Positions 41,680-51,276 of a DNA stretch of 64,000 nucleotides are shown in pieces. Source of the DNA: Thalassotalea sp. PP2-459 (GTDB taxonomy: Bacteria > Pseudomonadota > Gammaproteobacteria > Enterobacterales > Alteromonadaceae); NCBI RefSeq assembly GCF_001913705.1, contig NZ_MKQD01000013.1:27987-91986 (forward strand). Direction: 5' to 3'. A program made the translations under genes and the position numbers. Every line of letters begins with the position of its first letter. Positions within the stretch are counted from its first letter, which is position 1. Below the pieces are notes generated by a model. The model was not told the DNA's origin. It saw only the letters and a program-made list of their open reading frames with translations, and searched no databases.

Positions 41680-43470
41680 ATGAGACGAATGCAACATAAC
41701 GAACAAGAACCTACCCACTTTAATTGGCGCATTGTAAAGTCACTGATCCCATATTTGCTTGAATTTAAAGTTAGAATTGGTATCGCTCTGTTGTGTTTGA
41801 TAGCAACTAAAGTGGCCAGTGTGTATTTACCGTTTATTCTCAAAGATATCGTTGATTCATTAGATTCACAGTTAGAAAATAAATTGTTTATCGTCCCATT
41901 TGGCTTAGTGGCAGCCTATGGGCTAGTACGCTTAACGATTGTGTTGTTTGCAGAAATCAGAGATACCTTATTTGGTCGAGTAACTGAACGAGCAATTAGG
42001 CGGATAGGCTTGCAAGTTTTTGAACATTTACATGCGATGGATTTAAATTTTCATCTTGAACGTCAAACAGGTGGTTTATCAAGAGATATTGATCGCGGTA
42101 CTTCCGGTATCAGTTTTTTAATGCGTTTCATGGTGTTTAATGTATTGCCAACATTAATCGAAATTGCCATGGTCATTGCTATATTGCTAATTAATTATGG
42201 ATTATGGTTTGCACTCATTACTTTGCTTTCAATCGTATTTTATATTGCGTACTCAGTGTTTGCGACAGAGTGGCGAACCAAATATGTCAGGGCAGCAAAT
42301 AAAGCCGACTCTTCAAGTAATACCCGTGCAATTGATAGTTTATTAAACTACGAAACAGTTAAGTATTTCACTAACGAAGCATATGAAGCCAAGGCGTACG
42401 ATAAACAACTAGCAATGTGGGAGCAAGCAAAAATAAAAAACAGATTAACGTTATTTGCACTTAATGGTGGTCAAGCGTTTATTATTTCAATAGCGATGAC
42501 AGCAATGCTGGGATTAGCTGCACACCAAGTAACTTACGGTGAAATGACGTTAGGTGACTTTGTGCTTGTTAACGCATTTATGATGCAATTATTCATCCCA
42601 TTAAATTTTTTAGGGTTTGTCTATCGAGAAATGAAAGGCTCACTTGCAAATATCGAGCAAATGTTTGGCTTACTCAGTGCAAAACCAACTGTTTCTGATC
42701 GTGAAGGTGCTTCAAATTTACAATTGAACAACGGGGAAATTATTTTCGATAATGTAGGATTTTCGTATCATCACGAAAGACCAATTATCAAAAATTTTTC
42801 ATTGAAAATACCCGCAGGAGCAAGGATTGCCATTGTAGGGGAAAGTGGCTCTGGAAAATCAACGTTAGTGAAATTGTTATTTCGTTTTTATGATAGCCAA
42901 CAAGGTAATATTTTTATTGATGATCAAAATATTACACAAGTAACTCAGCAATCAGTACGTGAAAATATAGGAATAGTGCCACAAGATACTGTGCTATTTA
43001 ACGATACTATCCGAGAAAATATTCGCTATGGAAACCCTACAGCGAGTGATCAACAAGTAGCACGTGCTACTGAACTTGCCCATTTAAGCCAGTTTATAGA
43101 GCAACTTCCTAAAGGCTTTGATACAACAGTAGGAGAAAGAGGGTTAAAATTATCAGGCGGCGAAAAGCAACGCGTAGCTATTGCTAGAACAATTTTAAAA
43201 AAACCTAAAATTATCGTGTTTGATGAAGCAACATCTTCACTCGACTCTCATTCAGAGCGAGCTATATTAGCCGCTTTAAAGGACTTATCTAGTGACCATA
43301 CCAGTTTAGCAATAGCACATCGTTTGTCGACTATTATTGATGCTGACAACATAGTGGTAATGCATCAAGGTGAAATAATTGAACAAGGTACCCATCAAGA
43401 GCTACTGAATAATAAAGGTAGATATTATAGTATGTGGCATTTACAAAAAAGTGATAGTAAAGATGGATAA
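41680..43470 (+). CDS. Atm1/HMT1-type ABC exporter (fused permease-ATPase)
   Basis: 596 residues. N-terminal ABC type I transmembrane domain (about 25-320, six helices) and a C-terminal ATPase domain (about 345-590): Walker A GESGSGKST, Q-loop PQDTVLFN, signature LSGGEKQRV, Walker B IIVFDEATSSLD, H-loop IAHRLST. The TRAIDSLLNYETVKYFTNEAYE stretch (split) is typical of the mitochondrial Atm1/bacterial heavy-metal ABC exporter group, which exports glutathione-linked compounds or metals. The 3' end overlaps the DUF1415 gene by 8 nt. Confidence 0.9.
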   Translation: MRRMQHNEQEPTHFNWRIVKSLIPYLLEFKVRIGIALLCLIATKVASVYLPFILKDIVDSLDSQLENKLFIVPFGLVAAYGLVRLTIVLFAEIRDTLFGRVTERAIRRIGLQVFEHLHAMDLNFHLERQTGGLSRDIDRGTSGISFLMRFMVFNVLPTLIEIAMVIAILLINYGLWFALITLLSIVFYIAYSVFATEWRTKYVRAANKADSSSNTRAIDSLLNYETVKYFTNEAYEAKAYDKQLAMWEQAKIKNRLTLFALNGGQAFIISIAMTAMLGLAAHQVTYGEMTLGDFVLVNAFMMQLFIPLNFLGFVYREMKGSLANIEQMFGLLSAKPTVSDREGASNLQLNNGEIIFDNVGFSYHHERPIIKNFSLKIPAGARIAIVGESGSGKSTLVKLLFRFYDSQQGNIFIDDQNITQVTQQSVRENIGIVPQDTVLFNDTIRENIRYGNPTASDQQVARATELAHLSQFIEQLPKGFDTTVGERGLKLSGGEKQRVAIARTILKKPKIIVFDEATSSLDSHSERAILAALKDLSSDHTSLAIAHRLSTIIDADNIVVMHQGEIIEQGTHQELLNNKGRYYSMWHLQKSDSKDG

Positions 43471-44035
43471 ATTAACTCCAGAAGAAGCCGTCAAAGCAAC
43501 AAGGCTGTGGCTTGAAAAGATTGTAGTGGCATTAAATTTTTGTCCATTTGCCAAGAAAGAATTAATCAATGAAACGATTGAATATCATGTATGTGAGTCC
43601 AGACGTTTTACGCCCGCACTTGAAGCATTTATTTTACAAGTAGAGAAACTGGTAAAACTTCCAGAAGTTGAAACAACCCTGGTAATTTTTAATCAAGGTT
43701 TTAATGACTTTGAAGACTTTCTTGCACTTGTTGATTATGCTAATGATTTATTAAACGACTGTGGATACGAGGGTATTTTTCAAATAGCGACATTTCACCC
43801 AGATTACACATTTGAAGGCGAAGAGCCATCAAATGCAAGTCATTATACCAATCGATCCCCATTACCTATTTTGCATATTTTACGTGAAGCTAGTATGGAA
43901 AAAGCATTAAAAAGCTATAAACAACCTGAATTAATCCCAGAAGAAAATATAACGTTAGCAAATAACAAAGGTACGCAATATTTCAAAGCTGTTTTAGATG
44001 ATATTTTGCAACAGGTGCACAATAAAAAGAAATAA
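43463..44035 (+). CDS. DUF1415 family protein
   Basis: 190 residues from ATG 43463 (MDKLTPEEAVKATRLWLEK), which overlaps the ABC gene's stop; a TTG/GTG-type start at 43451 is also open. DUF1415 features are visible: IVVALNFCPFAKKE, LVIFNQGFNDFEDFL, and FQIATFHPDYTFEGEEPSNASHYTNRSP (split). Function unknown. Translational coupling to an Atm1-type exporter may hint at a shared role. Confidence 0.85.
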   Translation: MDKLTPEEAVKATRLWLEKIVVALNFCPFAKKELINETIEYHVCESRRFTPALEAFILQVEKLVKLPEVETTLVIFNQGFNDFEDFLALVDYANDLLNDCGYEGIFQIATFHPDYTFEGEEPSNASHYTNRSPLPILHILREASMEKALKSYKQPELIPEENITLANNKGTQYFKAVLDDILQQVHNKKK

Positions 44036-44135
44036 TTTTTATAAACAGTGTTCAATTAGGTATAATTGCACCTTTGTAGTTCACATCACTGTTCATAATA
44101 TTTTGTGAAAAAGTGATGAGTAAATATAGGTTGGT

Positions 44136-44924
44136 ATGGAAGAGCGCTCGGTAATTAACGTAGGTGGCGATATAGAAAAAGCCGTCAAAGGTGAATATTC
44201 AATTGATGTTAAAGCAGTATTAAATGAAGCGTGGGAAAACACTATGCGTTCACGTACCGCCATTAACCTTGGTTTGATTTTTGTATTTATGCTTGGTGTC
44301 GTTGTTTCTCTACTGGTAAGTCAGTACTTTGGAGGCATTGAGGCTGTACTGAAAGATCAACAAGCAACAGCGTTATTAAATATCATCGTGACACTGGTGG
44401 TTTACCCCTTCCTAGTGGGGGTTGAAATGATGGGAATTTTTCATGCTGTCGGCTTAAAAACGCATCCTAAGCTAGTCTTTGGCTTTTTAAAGCGTGGAAG
44501 TTGGGTAGCAGTGAGTGCATTGTTTTGTTCAACCATAGTCGCAATAGGTATGACACTATACTATTTGCCGGGAATTTACTTAATGGTTGCTTTATCATTA
44601 GTATTACCCTTGGTTGTTGAGAAGCGTTTGTCGCCAATGAAAGCTATCGTACTTTCATTAAAAGCGACACGTCATCAATGGTTTAATATTTTTGCTTTAT
44701 TTTTGATTTTATTTTTATTGCTCATTGCTAGTTTTTTACCGGTTGTTTTATTTGCTAACACTTCAATTTCTTTACTTGGTGGGGTAATAACTATATTCGC
44801 ACTGACCTATCTTGCCCCTATGTTTTATAATGTTAAGGGGGTGTTATATCGTGAAATATTTGGTATGCAGTTGTCAGTCGCTAAAGGAGGGGATAACCCT
44901 CTTGATTCCACTTTCTCAGCTTAA
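44136..44924 (+). CDS. Hypothetical multi-pass membrane protein
   Basis: 262 residues with about five to six transmembrane helices (near 44-65, 80-103, 120-140, 140-165, 185-210 and 212-235) and a charged N-terminal cytoplasmic region. It resembles glycerophosphodiester-type or DUF975-like membrane domains only in general layout, so no family is claimed. It is 22 bp upstream of the glucosaminidase gene and may share an operon with it. Confidence 0.65.
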   Translation: MEERSVINVGGDIEKAVKGEYSIDVKAVLNEAWENTMRSRTAINLGLIFVFMLGVVVSLLVSQYFGGIEAVLKDQQATALLNIIVTLVVYPFLVGVEMMGIFHAVGLKTHPKLVFGFLKRGSWVAVSALFCSTIVAIGMTLYYLPGIYLMVALSLVLPLVVEKRLSPMKAIVLSLKATRHQWFNIFALFLILFLLLIASFLPVVLFANTSISLLGGVITIFALTYLAPMFYNVKGVLYREIFGMQLSVAKGGDNPLDSTFSA

Positions 44925-44946
44925 TCGACAGGACGTTTAATCATTC

Positions 44947-45765
44947 ATGAGTTTTTTAAAGCACTCAATACTTGGGCTATTTGGCCTTTTATGTTTATGG
45001 GCGGTAATTAAACCTTTATTTGAGCAAGATAAATACAAGGTTGATGAAAAAATTCCAATCCCGAAACAACCTGATAAAGAGTTAATGGGTGAACAACCGT
45101 TACATGATGTTGTATTACCGCGTTTTGCTGATTTTCGACACATAAAACAAAAGAAAACTGCATTTTTTGAATTTCTTAAACCCGCAGTTGTTGCAGAAAA
45201 TAACCGCTTAGTTGAGCTTCGAAAGTCGCTTCTTGGTTGGCAAGAACAATTGACCTATCAACACGAAATATCTCATGAGCATGCGCTAAAAGTAGAAGCA
45301 TTAGCGTTAAAATATAAACTTAATACGCGGTTGTCTATTGCGGAAAAAGTAAGATTATTATTAACACGAGTTGATATAGTACCTACGCCATTAGTATTAG
45401 TTCAAGCAGCTAATGAGTCGGCTTGGGGAACCTCTAGGTTTGCGCGGATCGGGTTAAATTTTTTTGGGATTTGGTGTTATAAAAAAGGTTGCGGCATGGT
45501 ACCTGGTAGCCGAGATGAAGGTTTAAAGCATGAAGTTGCAGCATTTACCAGTATTGAAAAAGCTGTAGCGCATTATATGTTAAATATAAACACAAATGCT
45601 GCTTATAAAGTGCTACGTCAAATACGCAGTCAACTTCGAGAGAAAAACTTACCGGTAGAATCATCATTATTAGTGACAGGCTTGTTACCTTATTCAGAGC
45701 GAGGCTCTGATTATATTTTAGAAATATCCGAAATGCTTAGACATAATAGAGTGTACATTCATTAA
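44947..45765 (+). CDS. Bax-like glucosaminidase-domain protein
   Basis: 272 residues. An N-terminal hydrophobic segment (ILGLFGLLCLWAVIKPLF) acts as a membrane anchor or uncleaved signal, so the enzyme faces the periplasm. The C-terminal half has the glucosaminidase/FlgJ-like motif PLVLVQAANESAWGTSRFA (catalytic Glu), NFFGIWCYKKGCGMVPG and AHYMLNINTNAAYKVLR, closest to E. coli Bax. Expected to cleave peptidoglycan glycan strands. Confidence 0.87.
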   Translation: MSFLKHSILGLFGLLCLWAVIKPLFEQDKYKVDEKIPIPKQPDKELMGEQPLHDVVLPRFADFRHIKQKKTAFFEFLKPAVVAENNRLVELRKSLLGWQEQLTYQHEISHEHALKVEALALKYKLNTRLSIAEKVRLLLTRVDIVPTPLVLVQAANESAWGTSRFARIGLNFFGIWCYKKGCGMVPGSRDEGLKHEVAAFTSIEKAVAHYMLNINTNAAYKVLRQIRSQLREKNLPVESSLLVTGLLPYSERGSDYILEISEMLRHNRVYIH

Positions 45766-45775
45766 TATCACACAT

Positions 45776-45804
45776 AAAAAACCATTGCTCACCAATGGTT
45801 TTTT
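45776..45804 (+). terminator. Terminator after Bax-like gene
   Basis: AAAAAACCATTG (45776-45787), loop CTCAC, CAATGGTTTTTT (45793-45804). Confidence 0.9.
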
Positions 45805-45810
45805 AATTTA

Positions 45811-45849
45811 AGGGGTCAGGTACAATTTTGTTAATTGTACCTGACCCCT
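45811..45849. repeat. REP-like hairpin (GGGGTCAGGTACAATT)
   Basis: AGGGGTCAGGTACAATT (45811-45827), loop TTGTT, AATTGTACCTGACCCCT (45833-45849): perfect 17-bp arms directly after the previous terminator. The GGGGTCAGGTAC core is known from REP-type repeats mobilised by RAYT (Y1) transposases in gammaproteobacteria. No RAYT gene is in this window. Confidence 0.65.
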
Positions 45850-45889
45850 ATATTCTATTTTCCATCTGTATAAAAGAGAATATTGAGCA

Positions 45890-46576
45890 ATGAGCAGAGT
45901 AAAAATATTGATCATTGAAGATGACATAGAGCTTAATAATCAACTAACGGAATTAATACAGGCTAATGGCTTTTTAGTAGATCAATGTTATGACGGAGAA
46001 TCAGGGTTAGTTAAAGCGAGTAGTCAACAATATCAATTAATTTTGCTAGATATTATGTTGCCAGTACTAGATGGCTTGACCTTGCTTAAAATGTTACGAA
46101 AAACGACTCAAGTTCCCGTCATTATGGTAACGGCAAAAGGAGCAGAACAAGAGCGTATAGAAGGATTTAGCCAAGGTGCCGATGATTATGTGGCTAAACC
46201 GTTCAATACCAGAGAGTTAATTTTAAGGATTGAAGCTCTTCTTAGACGAAGTGTCTCAAATGTGCCAGCCGAAGATGTCAAAACGTTAGCCGAAGATAAT
46301 TTAGCATTAGATGCGAGAACCTTATCGGTATCAATATCTGAACAAACACTCGACTTTACCCCGATAGAGTTTAAGTTACTGTGGGAGCTATTTTTGCACC
46401 GAGGCCAAGTGCTTAGTAAAGCGTATTTGTATCAACAAGTATTAAATCGCAGTATAGGTGAATATGATCGCAGTTTAGATATGCACTTAAGTCGTGTGCG
46501 TAAAAAACTAAATACGGTAAATGGAACTGGAGGACGCTTAAAAACGAGTCATGGTAAAGGGTATAGCTTTGTATGA
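45890..46576 (+). CDS. OmpR-family response regulator
   Basis: 228 residues. Receiver domain with acidic IIEDD, phospho-Asp in LLDIMLPVLDG, Thr in MVTAKG and Lys in YVAKPF. C-terminal winged-helix domain with FTPIEFKLLWEL, YLYQQVLN and DRSLDMHLSRVRKKL. It overlaps the sensor kinase gene by 4 nt. The neighbouring TonB receptor/PepSY genes are likely, but unproven, targets. Confidence 0.93.
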   Translation: MSRVKILIIEDDIELNNQLTELIQANGFLVDQCYDGESGLVKASSQQYQLILLDIMLPVLDGLTLLKMLRKTTQVPVIMVTAKGAEQERIEGFSQGADDYVAKPFNTRELILRIEALLRRSVSNVPAEDVKTLAEDNLALDARTLSVSISEQTLDFTPIEFKLLWELFLHRGQVLSKAYLYQQVLNRSIGEYDRSLDMHLSRVRKKLNTVNGTGGRLKTSHGKGYSFV

Positions 46577-47910
46577 GTCGTCAACTGTTCTGGAAAATGT
46601 GTATTATCTTTGCAACCGGAGTTGTGGCGCTTTTTTACTTTATTAATCTACTGACATCACGCACTGAAGAAGGCATGAGCATGTTGGCTTTAGAGCATCG
46701 GCAGCAAATCACTGACTGGGGAAGACGCGCCGAAAAAATGTATAAATCGGGTGATATAGCGAAGCTGAGTCAGTTTTTGGAAGCACTTAAACAGCAAGAG
46801 AACACTTGGGTGTCTGTGGTTAGTTTTGACTATGCGAATATTGCAGGTGATCCCATTAAAGAAGTGTATCAAGGAGATCCAATGTTTGGTCGAAGTGTTG
46901 ATTGGAAGATACACTTATACCTTGACTACAATCCTGTTATGGAAGTGGCCTTTGAGAACGTTAGGGCTAATTTTTTGATACAGCTACCAAAGAGAATGCG
47001 GCCTGGCGCTTATTGGCGATATATTCAATTAACCATTCAAATTATTATACCTACAATTTTATTAGCGTTGCTCTGTGTTTTATTTTATCGCTATATCATG
47101 AAACCACTTTTACAGTTGCAGTCTGCAACACGCCTGTTCAGTGAAGGGCGATTAGACATTCGAGCAAGTGAGTTTATGGGAAAGCGCAACGATGAATTTT
47201 CTGATTTAGCAAAAACTTTCGATGACATGGCAAGTCGCATTGGAGAACAAATTTTAAATCAACGGCAACTTATCGCTGATTTATCCCATGAGTTAAGAAC
47301 ACCTTTAACAAGGTTAGATATTGCTTTAGCGACAGTTAATGATGAACAAGCGTCAGGTAATATCAAACGTATAGCGAGAGAATCAAAGCACATTAGAAGG
47401 TTAGTGGAAGATACGTTGTCACTAGCATGGATAGAAAATGAAAACCCCAAACTAAAAAATGAATCGCTTGATTTAATAGATTTACTTGATGTATTAATTG
47501 CAGACGCGATATTTGAATTTCCAGATAAAAACATCATTAGTCAATTGCCTGATACCGCCTTGATTGAAAACTCCAATCATCGCGCACTTGGTCAAGCGAT
47601 TGAAAATATATTACGTAATGCACTTCGTTATACCCCTAAAGATAAAGTCGTTGAGATAAACTTACTCGTTCAAAACGATAAATATGAAATAGCTATTCTT
47701 GATCGTGGCCCGGGAGTACCTAAGGATTTATTAAAAACAATATTTAAACCATTTTTCCGGGTAGATAAATCACGAGAACGTAACGGAAATAGTTTTGGCT
47801 TAGGTTTAGCGCTAGCACAGCGGCAATTATCGGCAATCAGAGGAGAAGTGATTGCTAGTAATCGCAAAAGTGGCGGTCTAGCAATGGTAATTACGATCCC
47901 AAAAAAATAA
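46573..47910 (+). CDS. Sensor histidine kinase (CpxA/RstB-like)
   Basis: 445 residues. Two transmembrane helices (about 7-25 and 150-175) flank a periplasmic sensor of about 125 residues; a HAMP domain follows (MKPLLQLQSATRLFSEGRLD). H-box LSHELRTPLTRLDIAL with the phospho-accepting His, then N-box ENILRNALRYTP, G1 ILDRGPGVP and G2 FGLGLALAQRQ. ATGA overlap with the regulator gene. Signal unknown. Confidence 0.93.
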   Translation: MSRQLFWKMCIIFATGVVALFYFINLLTSRTEEGMSMLALEHRQQITDWGRRAEKMYKSGDIAKLSQFLEALKQQENTWVSVVSFDYANIAGDPIKEVYQGDPMFGRSVDWKIHLYLDYNPVMEVAFENVRANFLIQLPKRMRPGAYWRYIQLTIQIIIPTILLALLCVLFYRYIMKPLLQLQSATRLFSEGRLDIRASEFMGKRNDEFSDLAKTFDDMASRIGEQILNQRQLIADLSHELRTPLTRLDIALATVNDEQASGNIKRIARESKHIRRLVEDTLSLAWIENENPKLKNESLDLIDLLDVLIADAIFEFPDKNIISQLPDTALIENSNHRALGQAIENILRNALRYTPKDKVVEINLLVQNDKYEIAILDRGPGVPKDLLKTIFKPFFRVDKSRERNGNSFGLGLALAQRQLSAIRGEVIASNRKSGGLAMVITIPKK

Positions 47911-47996
47911 CTAGTGCCTGTTAATTGTCGGGTATAAGTTATTCCTTACTGAACAACAAATGTAAAAAATGTAAAGATGCTGTTATTCTTTCTGTA

Positions 47997-48015
47997 AATG
48001 ACAATAATTCGTATT
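47997..48015. promoter_or_regulatory. Possible Fur box before TonB receptor
   Basis: AATGACAATAATTCGTATT matches the 19-bp Fur consensus at 11 positions by eye and lies about 40 bp before the receptor start. It fits iron control of the receptor but is a weak match. Confidence 0.3.
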
Positions 48016-48055
48016 CGTAATTTTAAAAAGACAACCAGAAAACTATAGGTCTCTT

Positions 48056-50065
48056 ATGAATCCGACATTATTAAACGGCGGTATTAAGCCACTTTCCGTA
48101 GCGATTTTGTTTGCACTTAGCGGGCAACAAGCGTTTGCAGAAGGCAATATCGATAGAAATACAGACCAAAAGAACAAGAATGACATTGAATCTATTGTTG
48201 TTGTTGGTCAAACCACGAATACATTAGTTACCACACAAGATTTAGAAAAATACCAAGCTAATGATTTAGCTGATGTCTTTAGATTAGTGCCTTCAGTGTC
48301 TGTTGGTGGTTCGCTTGGTATTGCTCAAAAAGTTTATATCCGTGGTATGGAAGATACTTTATTAAACGTTACGGTAGATGGTGCGCCACAAACGAGTACG
48401 CTTTTTCACCATATTGGACGTTTATCTATTGACCCTGAGTTATTAAAAGAAGTTGAAGTTCAAGCCGGGGCTGGAGAAGCAACGGCTGGATCTGGCGCAA
48501 TAGGTGGCGCAATTCGTTTTAAAACCAAAAATATAAATGATGTATTGGAAGACAGTGAACGCTTTGGTGGAAAAGTAAAGGCCAATTATTTTAGCAATGA
48601 AGGCTACAAAGGTAGTGCTGCACTCTATGGTCGATTTAATGATGACTGGGGCGTAATAGCTTCCTATGTGTATACCGATCGTGAAAACATGGAAGATGGT
48701 GATGGTAATGAAGTTTCAGGAACTGATCCTGAGCAAAGCTTAGGTTTTATCAAACTTAGCGGCGACATCGATGAAAATCAAAGCTTAAGTTTTAGCTATG
48801 AATCTCGAGAAGAAGAAGGAGATTTTGTACAACGTCCTAATTGGCCAGAATCAAGCTGGAACCCTTTATATCCAATCACCGTTGAGCGAGATACGTTGGT
48901 ATTTAATCACGCATACACGGCTAATAATCTTGTCAATTTAGAAACAAGTATTTATACAACCAAAGCGAGTGTTGAACAAGATATTTATGACAAGTGGGGT
49001 ATATATGAAGGTGAAGTTTCTTCGATAGGTTTTGATTTTCGAAATAGCAGCCAGTTAGGTAAACATGCGTTAACTTATGGTATTGAATATCGAGATGACG
49101 AAGTAACAGCTGGCGCGCCAAGTGATGCCGGTGCAAAAGAAACAGGCACTGTCACTGGAATATATATACAAGATCATTGGCAACTTACTCGTGATTTATT
49201 ATTCAGTATGGGCCTCAGATATGATGAATACGAGTTAGATCAAGTTACTTATGATAATAAAGTAGACAGTGATGGAGTTAGTCCAAACTTAGGAATTCAA
49301 TATACGTTAAATGATAATTGGACGCTTAATTTAGGCTATGCTCAAGCAATGCGTGGTAAAGAAATTGGTGACTCTTTTACTATTGAGGCTGGATATGTAA
49401 CGGTTGATCCAGAATTAGAAGCAGAAGAAGTGAATAATACTGAACTAGGCCTAACTTATCGTGATGAGCATTGGAATATTGTTGCATCTGTATATCAAAG
49501 TGAAATTGATAACGTTATCTTAGATCAATTAGGTCAAGGTACCTATTATGAGAATGTGGGTACATTAGAAACCGACGGTTTTGAATTGAAAGTTGGTTAC
49601 TGGATTGGCGATTTTCAATTTGTAGCAAACTACGCAAATAGCGATGCTGAATTAAACGGCAATAAGGTTGAAGGTTATGAATATATTGGCTTAGCTAATG
49701 TACGCGGTGATACCTGGGGCTTTAACGTCAATTACGCGCTTTCTAACACGATTGAAATGGGTTGGAACTTAGAATACGTTGAAGATTTGAACGATATTGA
49801 AGTATTTCATCGAGCAGTTGATATTGGTTGGACACCAACAACAACAGCAATAGATAAGAAAGGTTATCAAGTACATGATGTATACCTGCAGTGGGAGCCT
49901 AACGAGTCATTTTTAGTTAACCTAACCGTCACCAACTTACTTAACGAGCAATATATTGATCATTCAAGTGTTGGTGATTATAACGATGTGCCTGGCTGGG
50001 AAGGGGTGTCAGGTTTATACGAGGCGGGGCGCGATATCCGCGTTTCATTAACCTATAACTTCTAA
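48056..50065 (+). CDS. TonB-dependent receptor, probably iron/siderophore
   Basis: 669 residues. Signal peptide cleaved near QQAFAEG, a TonB-box-like IESIVVVGQT, plug domain with DVFRLVPSVSV, KVYIRGMEDTLLNVTVDGAPQ (split), EVEVQAGAGEATAGSGAIGG, and a barrel ending in DIRVSLTYNF. The PepSY membrane protein downstream and the two-component system upstream are typical of ferric-siderophore uptake units. The exact ligand cannot be read from the sequence. Confidence 0.9.
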   Translation: MNPTLLNGGIKPLSVAILFALSGQQAFAEGNIDRNTDQKNKNDIESIVVVGQTTNTLVTTQDLEKYQANDLADVFRLVPSVSVGGSLGIAQKVYIRGMEDTLLNVTVDGAPQTSTLFHHIGRLSIDPELLKEVEVQAGAGEATAGSGAIGGAIRFKTKNINDVLEDSERFGGKVKANYFSNEGYKGSAALYGRFNDDWGVIASYVYTDRENMEDGDGNEVSGTDPEQSLGFIKLSGDIDENQSLSFSYESREEEGDFVQRPNWPESSWNPLYPITVERDTLVFNHAYTANNLVNLETSIYTTKASVEQDIYDKWGIYEGEVSSIGFDFRNSSQLGKHALTYGIEYRDDEVTAGAPSDAGAKETGTVTGIYIQDHWQLTRDLLFSMGLRYDEYELDQVTYDNKVDSDGVSPNLGIQYTLNDNWTLNLGYAQAMRGKEIGDSFTIEAGYVTVDPELEAEEVNNTELGLTYRDEHWNIVASVYQSEIDNVILDQLGQGTYYENVGTLETDGFELKVGYWIGDFQFVANYANSDAELNGNKVEGYEYIGLANVRGDTWGFNVNYALSNTIEMGWNLEYVEDLNDIEVFHRAVDIGWTPTTTAIDKKGYQVHDVYLQWEPNESFLVNLTVTNLLNEQYIDHSSVGDYNDVPGWEGVSGLYEAGRDIRVSLTYNF

Positions 50066-50089
50066 CATTTTTAACTAAATCAATTAAAC

Positions 50090-50119
50090 AACGGTAATCA
50101 CGAAAAGTGATTACCGTTT
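50090..50119 (+). terminator. Hairpin between TonB receptor and PepSY gene
   Basis: AACGGTAATCAC (50090-50101), loop GAAAA, GTGATTACCGTT (50107-50118), then T. It lies inside a likely operon, so it may attenuate or process the transcript and lower expression of the PepSY gene. Confidence 0.6.
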
Positions 50120-50142
50120 AGTATTTTATAAGGGCTAATAAA

Positions 50143-51276
50143 ATGCTGAGAAAAATGATCTTTTGGACGCATTTAGTGATAGGGCTTACAGTAGGTGTTG
50201 TGGTTTTTATCATGTCAGCTACTGGCGTTCTACTAACCTATGAAGCACAAATTAAAGAGTGGGATGATGCAAGACATAGTGTAGAGCCTAAAGCTGGCCA
50301 ACAACGCTTAAATACGGATCAAGTATTATCCGTTATCCACCAAAAACATCCGGATGAAAATCATTTCTATATTCATCAATTCAAGGAAAAACAGCGTGCC
50401 ATACCGGTTTGGGCGGGACCGAATAGATATTTATTATCACCATATACGGGGGAAGTCATTCTAAAGGGCGAAAGTTGGATTGTTGAAACCCTTCATTTCA
50501 TTACCGACCTTCATCGCTGGCTAGCCCTTGAAGGAAGTATGCAATCTATCGGTAAAGAAATTACCGCATATAGTAATTTGCTGTTTATTTTTCTTATCAT
50601 TACCGGCGCGTATTTATGGTTACCACGCCACTTTAAATGGCGATTAATTAAGACACAATTATTTTTTAAAAAACAATTCAAAAGTCGACATGCTAAGTAC
50701 TTTAATTGGCATCATGTGTTTGGTGTATGGGCAATTCTACCTTTATTTATAATTGTGACGACTGCTACTGTCTTCCATTTTCATTGGGCAAATGATTTAC
50801 TTTATGGAGTGTATGGTGAAGATGCGCCAGGCCCAAGAGAACGTCGAGTTCCGGTTGAACTCATTGATGGAAAGCAGTCATACGAAAATTTATTTACTGT
50901 CGCGAAGCAACACGCCATCGATAACGGTGTAGGTGACTGGCACTCAATGTGGTTAGAGTTTGGTAGAGAAACGGGAAATACGCGCTTCTGGATTGATCCA
51001 AGCTTAGGTAATAGCTATGAACGTGCTTATGCACTGTTCTTAGATAACGATACTGCAGAGGTAATACGCGTAAAACGAGGGCAAGATTGGTCAAAAGGCG
51101 ATCAAGCATGGGGTGTGGTAAGGTTTTTACATACTGGTGAGTATTATGGCTTGATTGGCCAAACCATCGCGGGGTTAGCGTCACTAGCTGCGTGTTTTCT
51201 TGTGTTTACAGGTTTAATTTTATCTTGGCGCCGATTATTTAAGCCAATGAAGAGAAAGGCGTTAAAGAAAAAGTGA
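50143..51276 (+). CDS. PepSY-associated membrane protein
   Basis: 377 residues with four transmembrane helices (about 10-32, 143-163, 190-212 and 340-362) and two periplasmic PepSY-type regions. Typical segments: FWTHLVIGLTVGVVVFIMSATGVLLTYE (split), LHRWLALEG, FNWHHVFGVWAILPLFI and WGVVRFLHTGEYYGLIGQ. Conserved His residues (HLVIG, DLHRW, WHHVFG, LHTGE) suggest haem or metal binding. This family often accompanies siderophore receptors and may be a ferric reductase; that role is inferred from context. Confidence 0.87.
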   Translation: MLRKMIFWTHLVIGLTVGVVVFIMSATGVLLTYEAQIKEWDDARHSVEPKAGQQRLNTDQVLSVIHQKHPDENHFYIHQFKEKQRAIPVWAGPNRYLLSPYTGEVILKGESWIVETLHFITDLHRWLALEGSMQSIGKEITAYSNLLFIFLIITGAYLWLPRHFKWRLIKTQLFFKKQFKSRHAKYFNWHHVFGVWAILPLFIIVTTATVFHFHWANDLLYGVYGEDAPGPRERRVPVELIDGKQSYENLFTVAKQHAIDNGVGDWHSMWLEFGRETGNTRFWIDPSLGNSYERAYALFLDNDTAEVIRVKRGQDWSKGDQAWGVVRFLHTGEYYGLIGQTIAGLASLAACFLVFTGLILSWRRLFKPMKRKALKKK

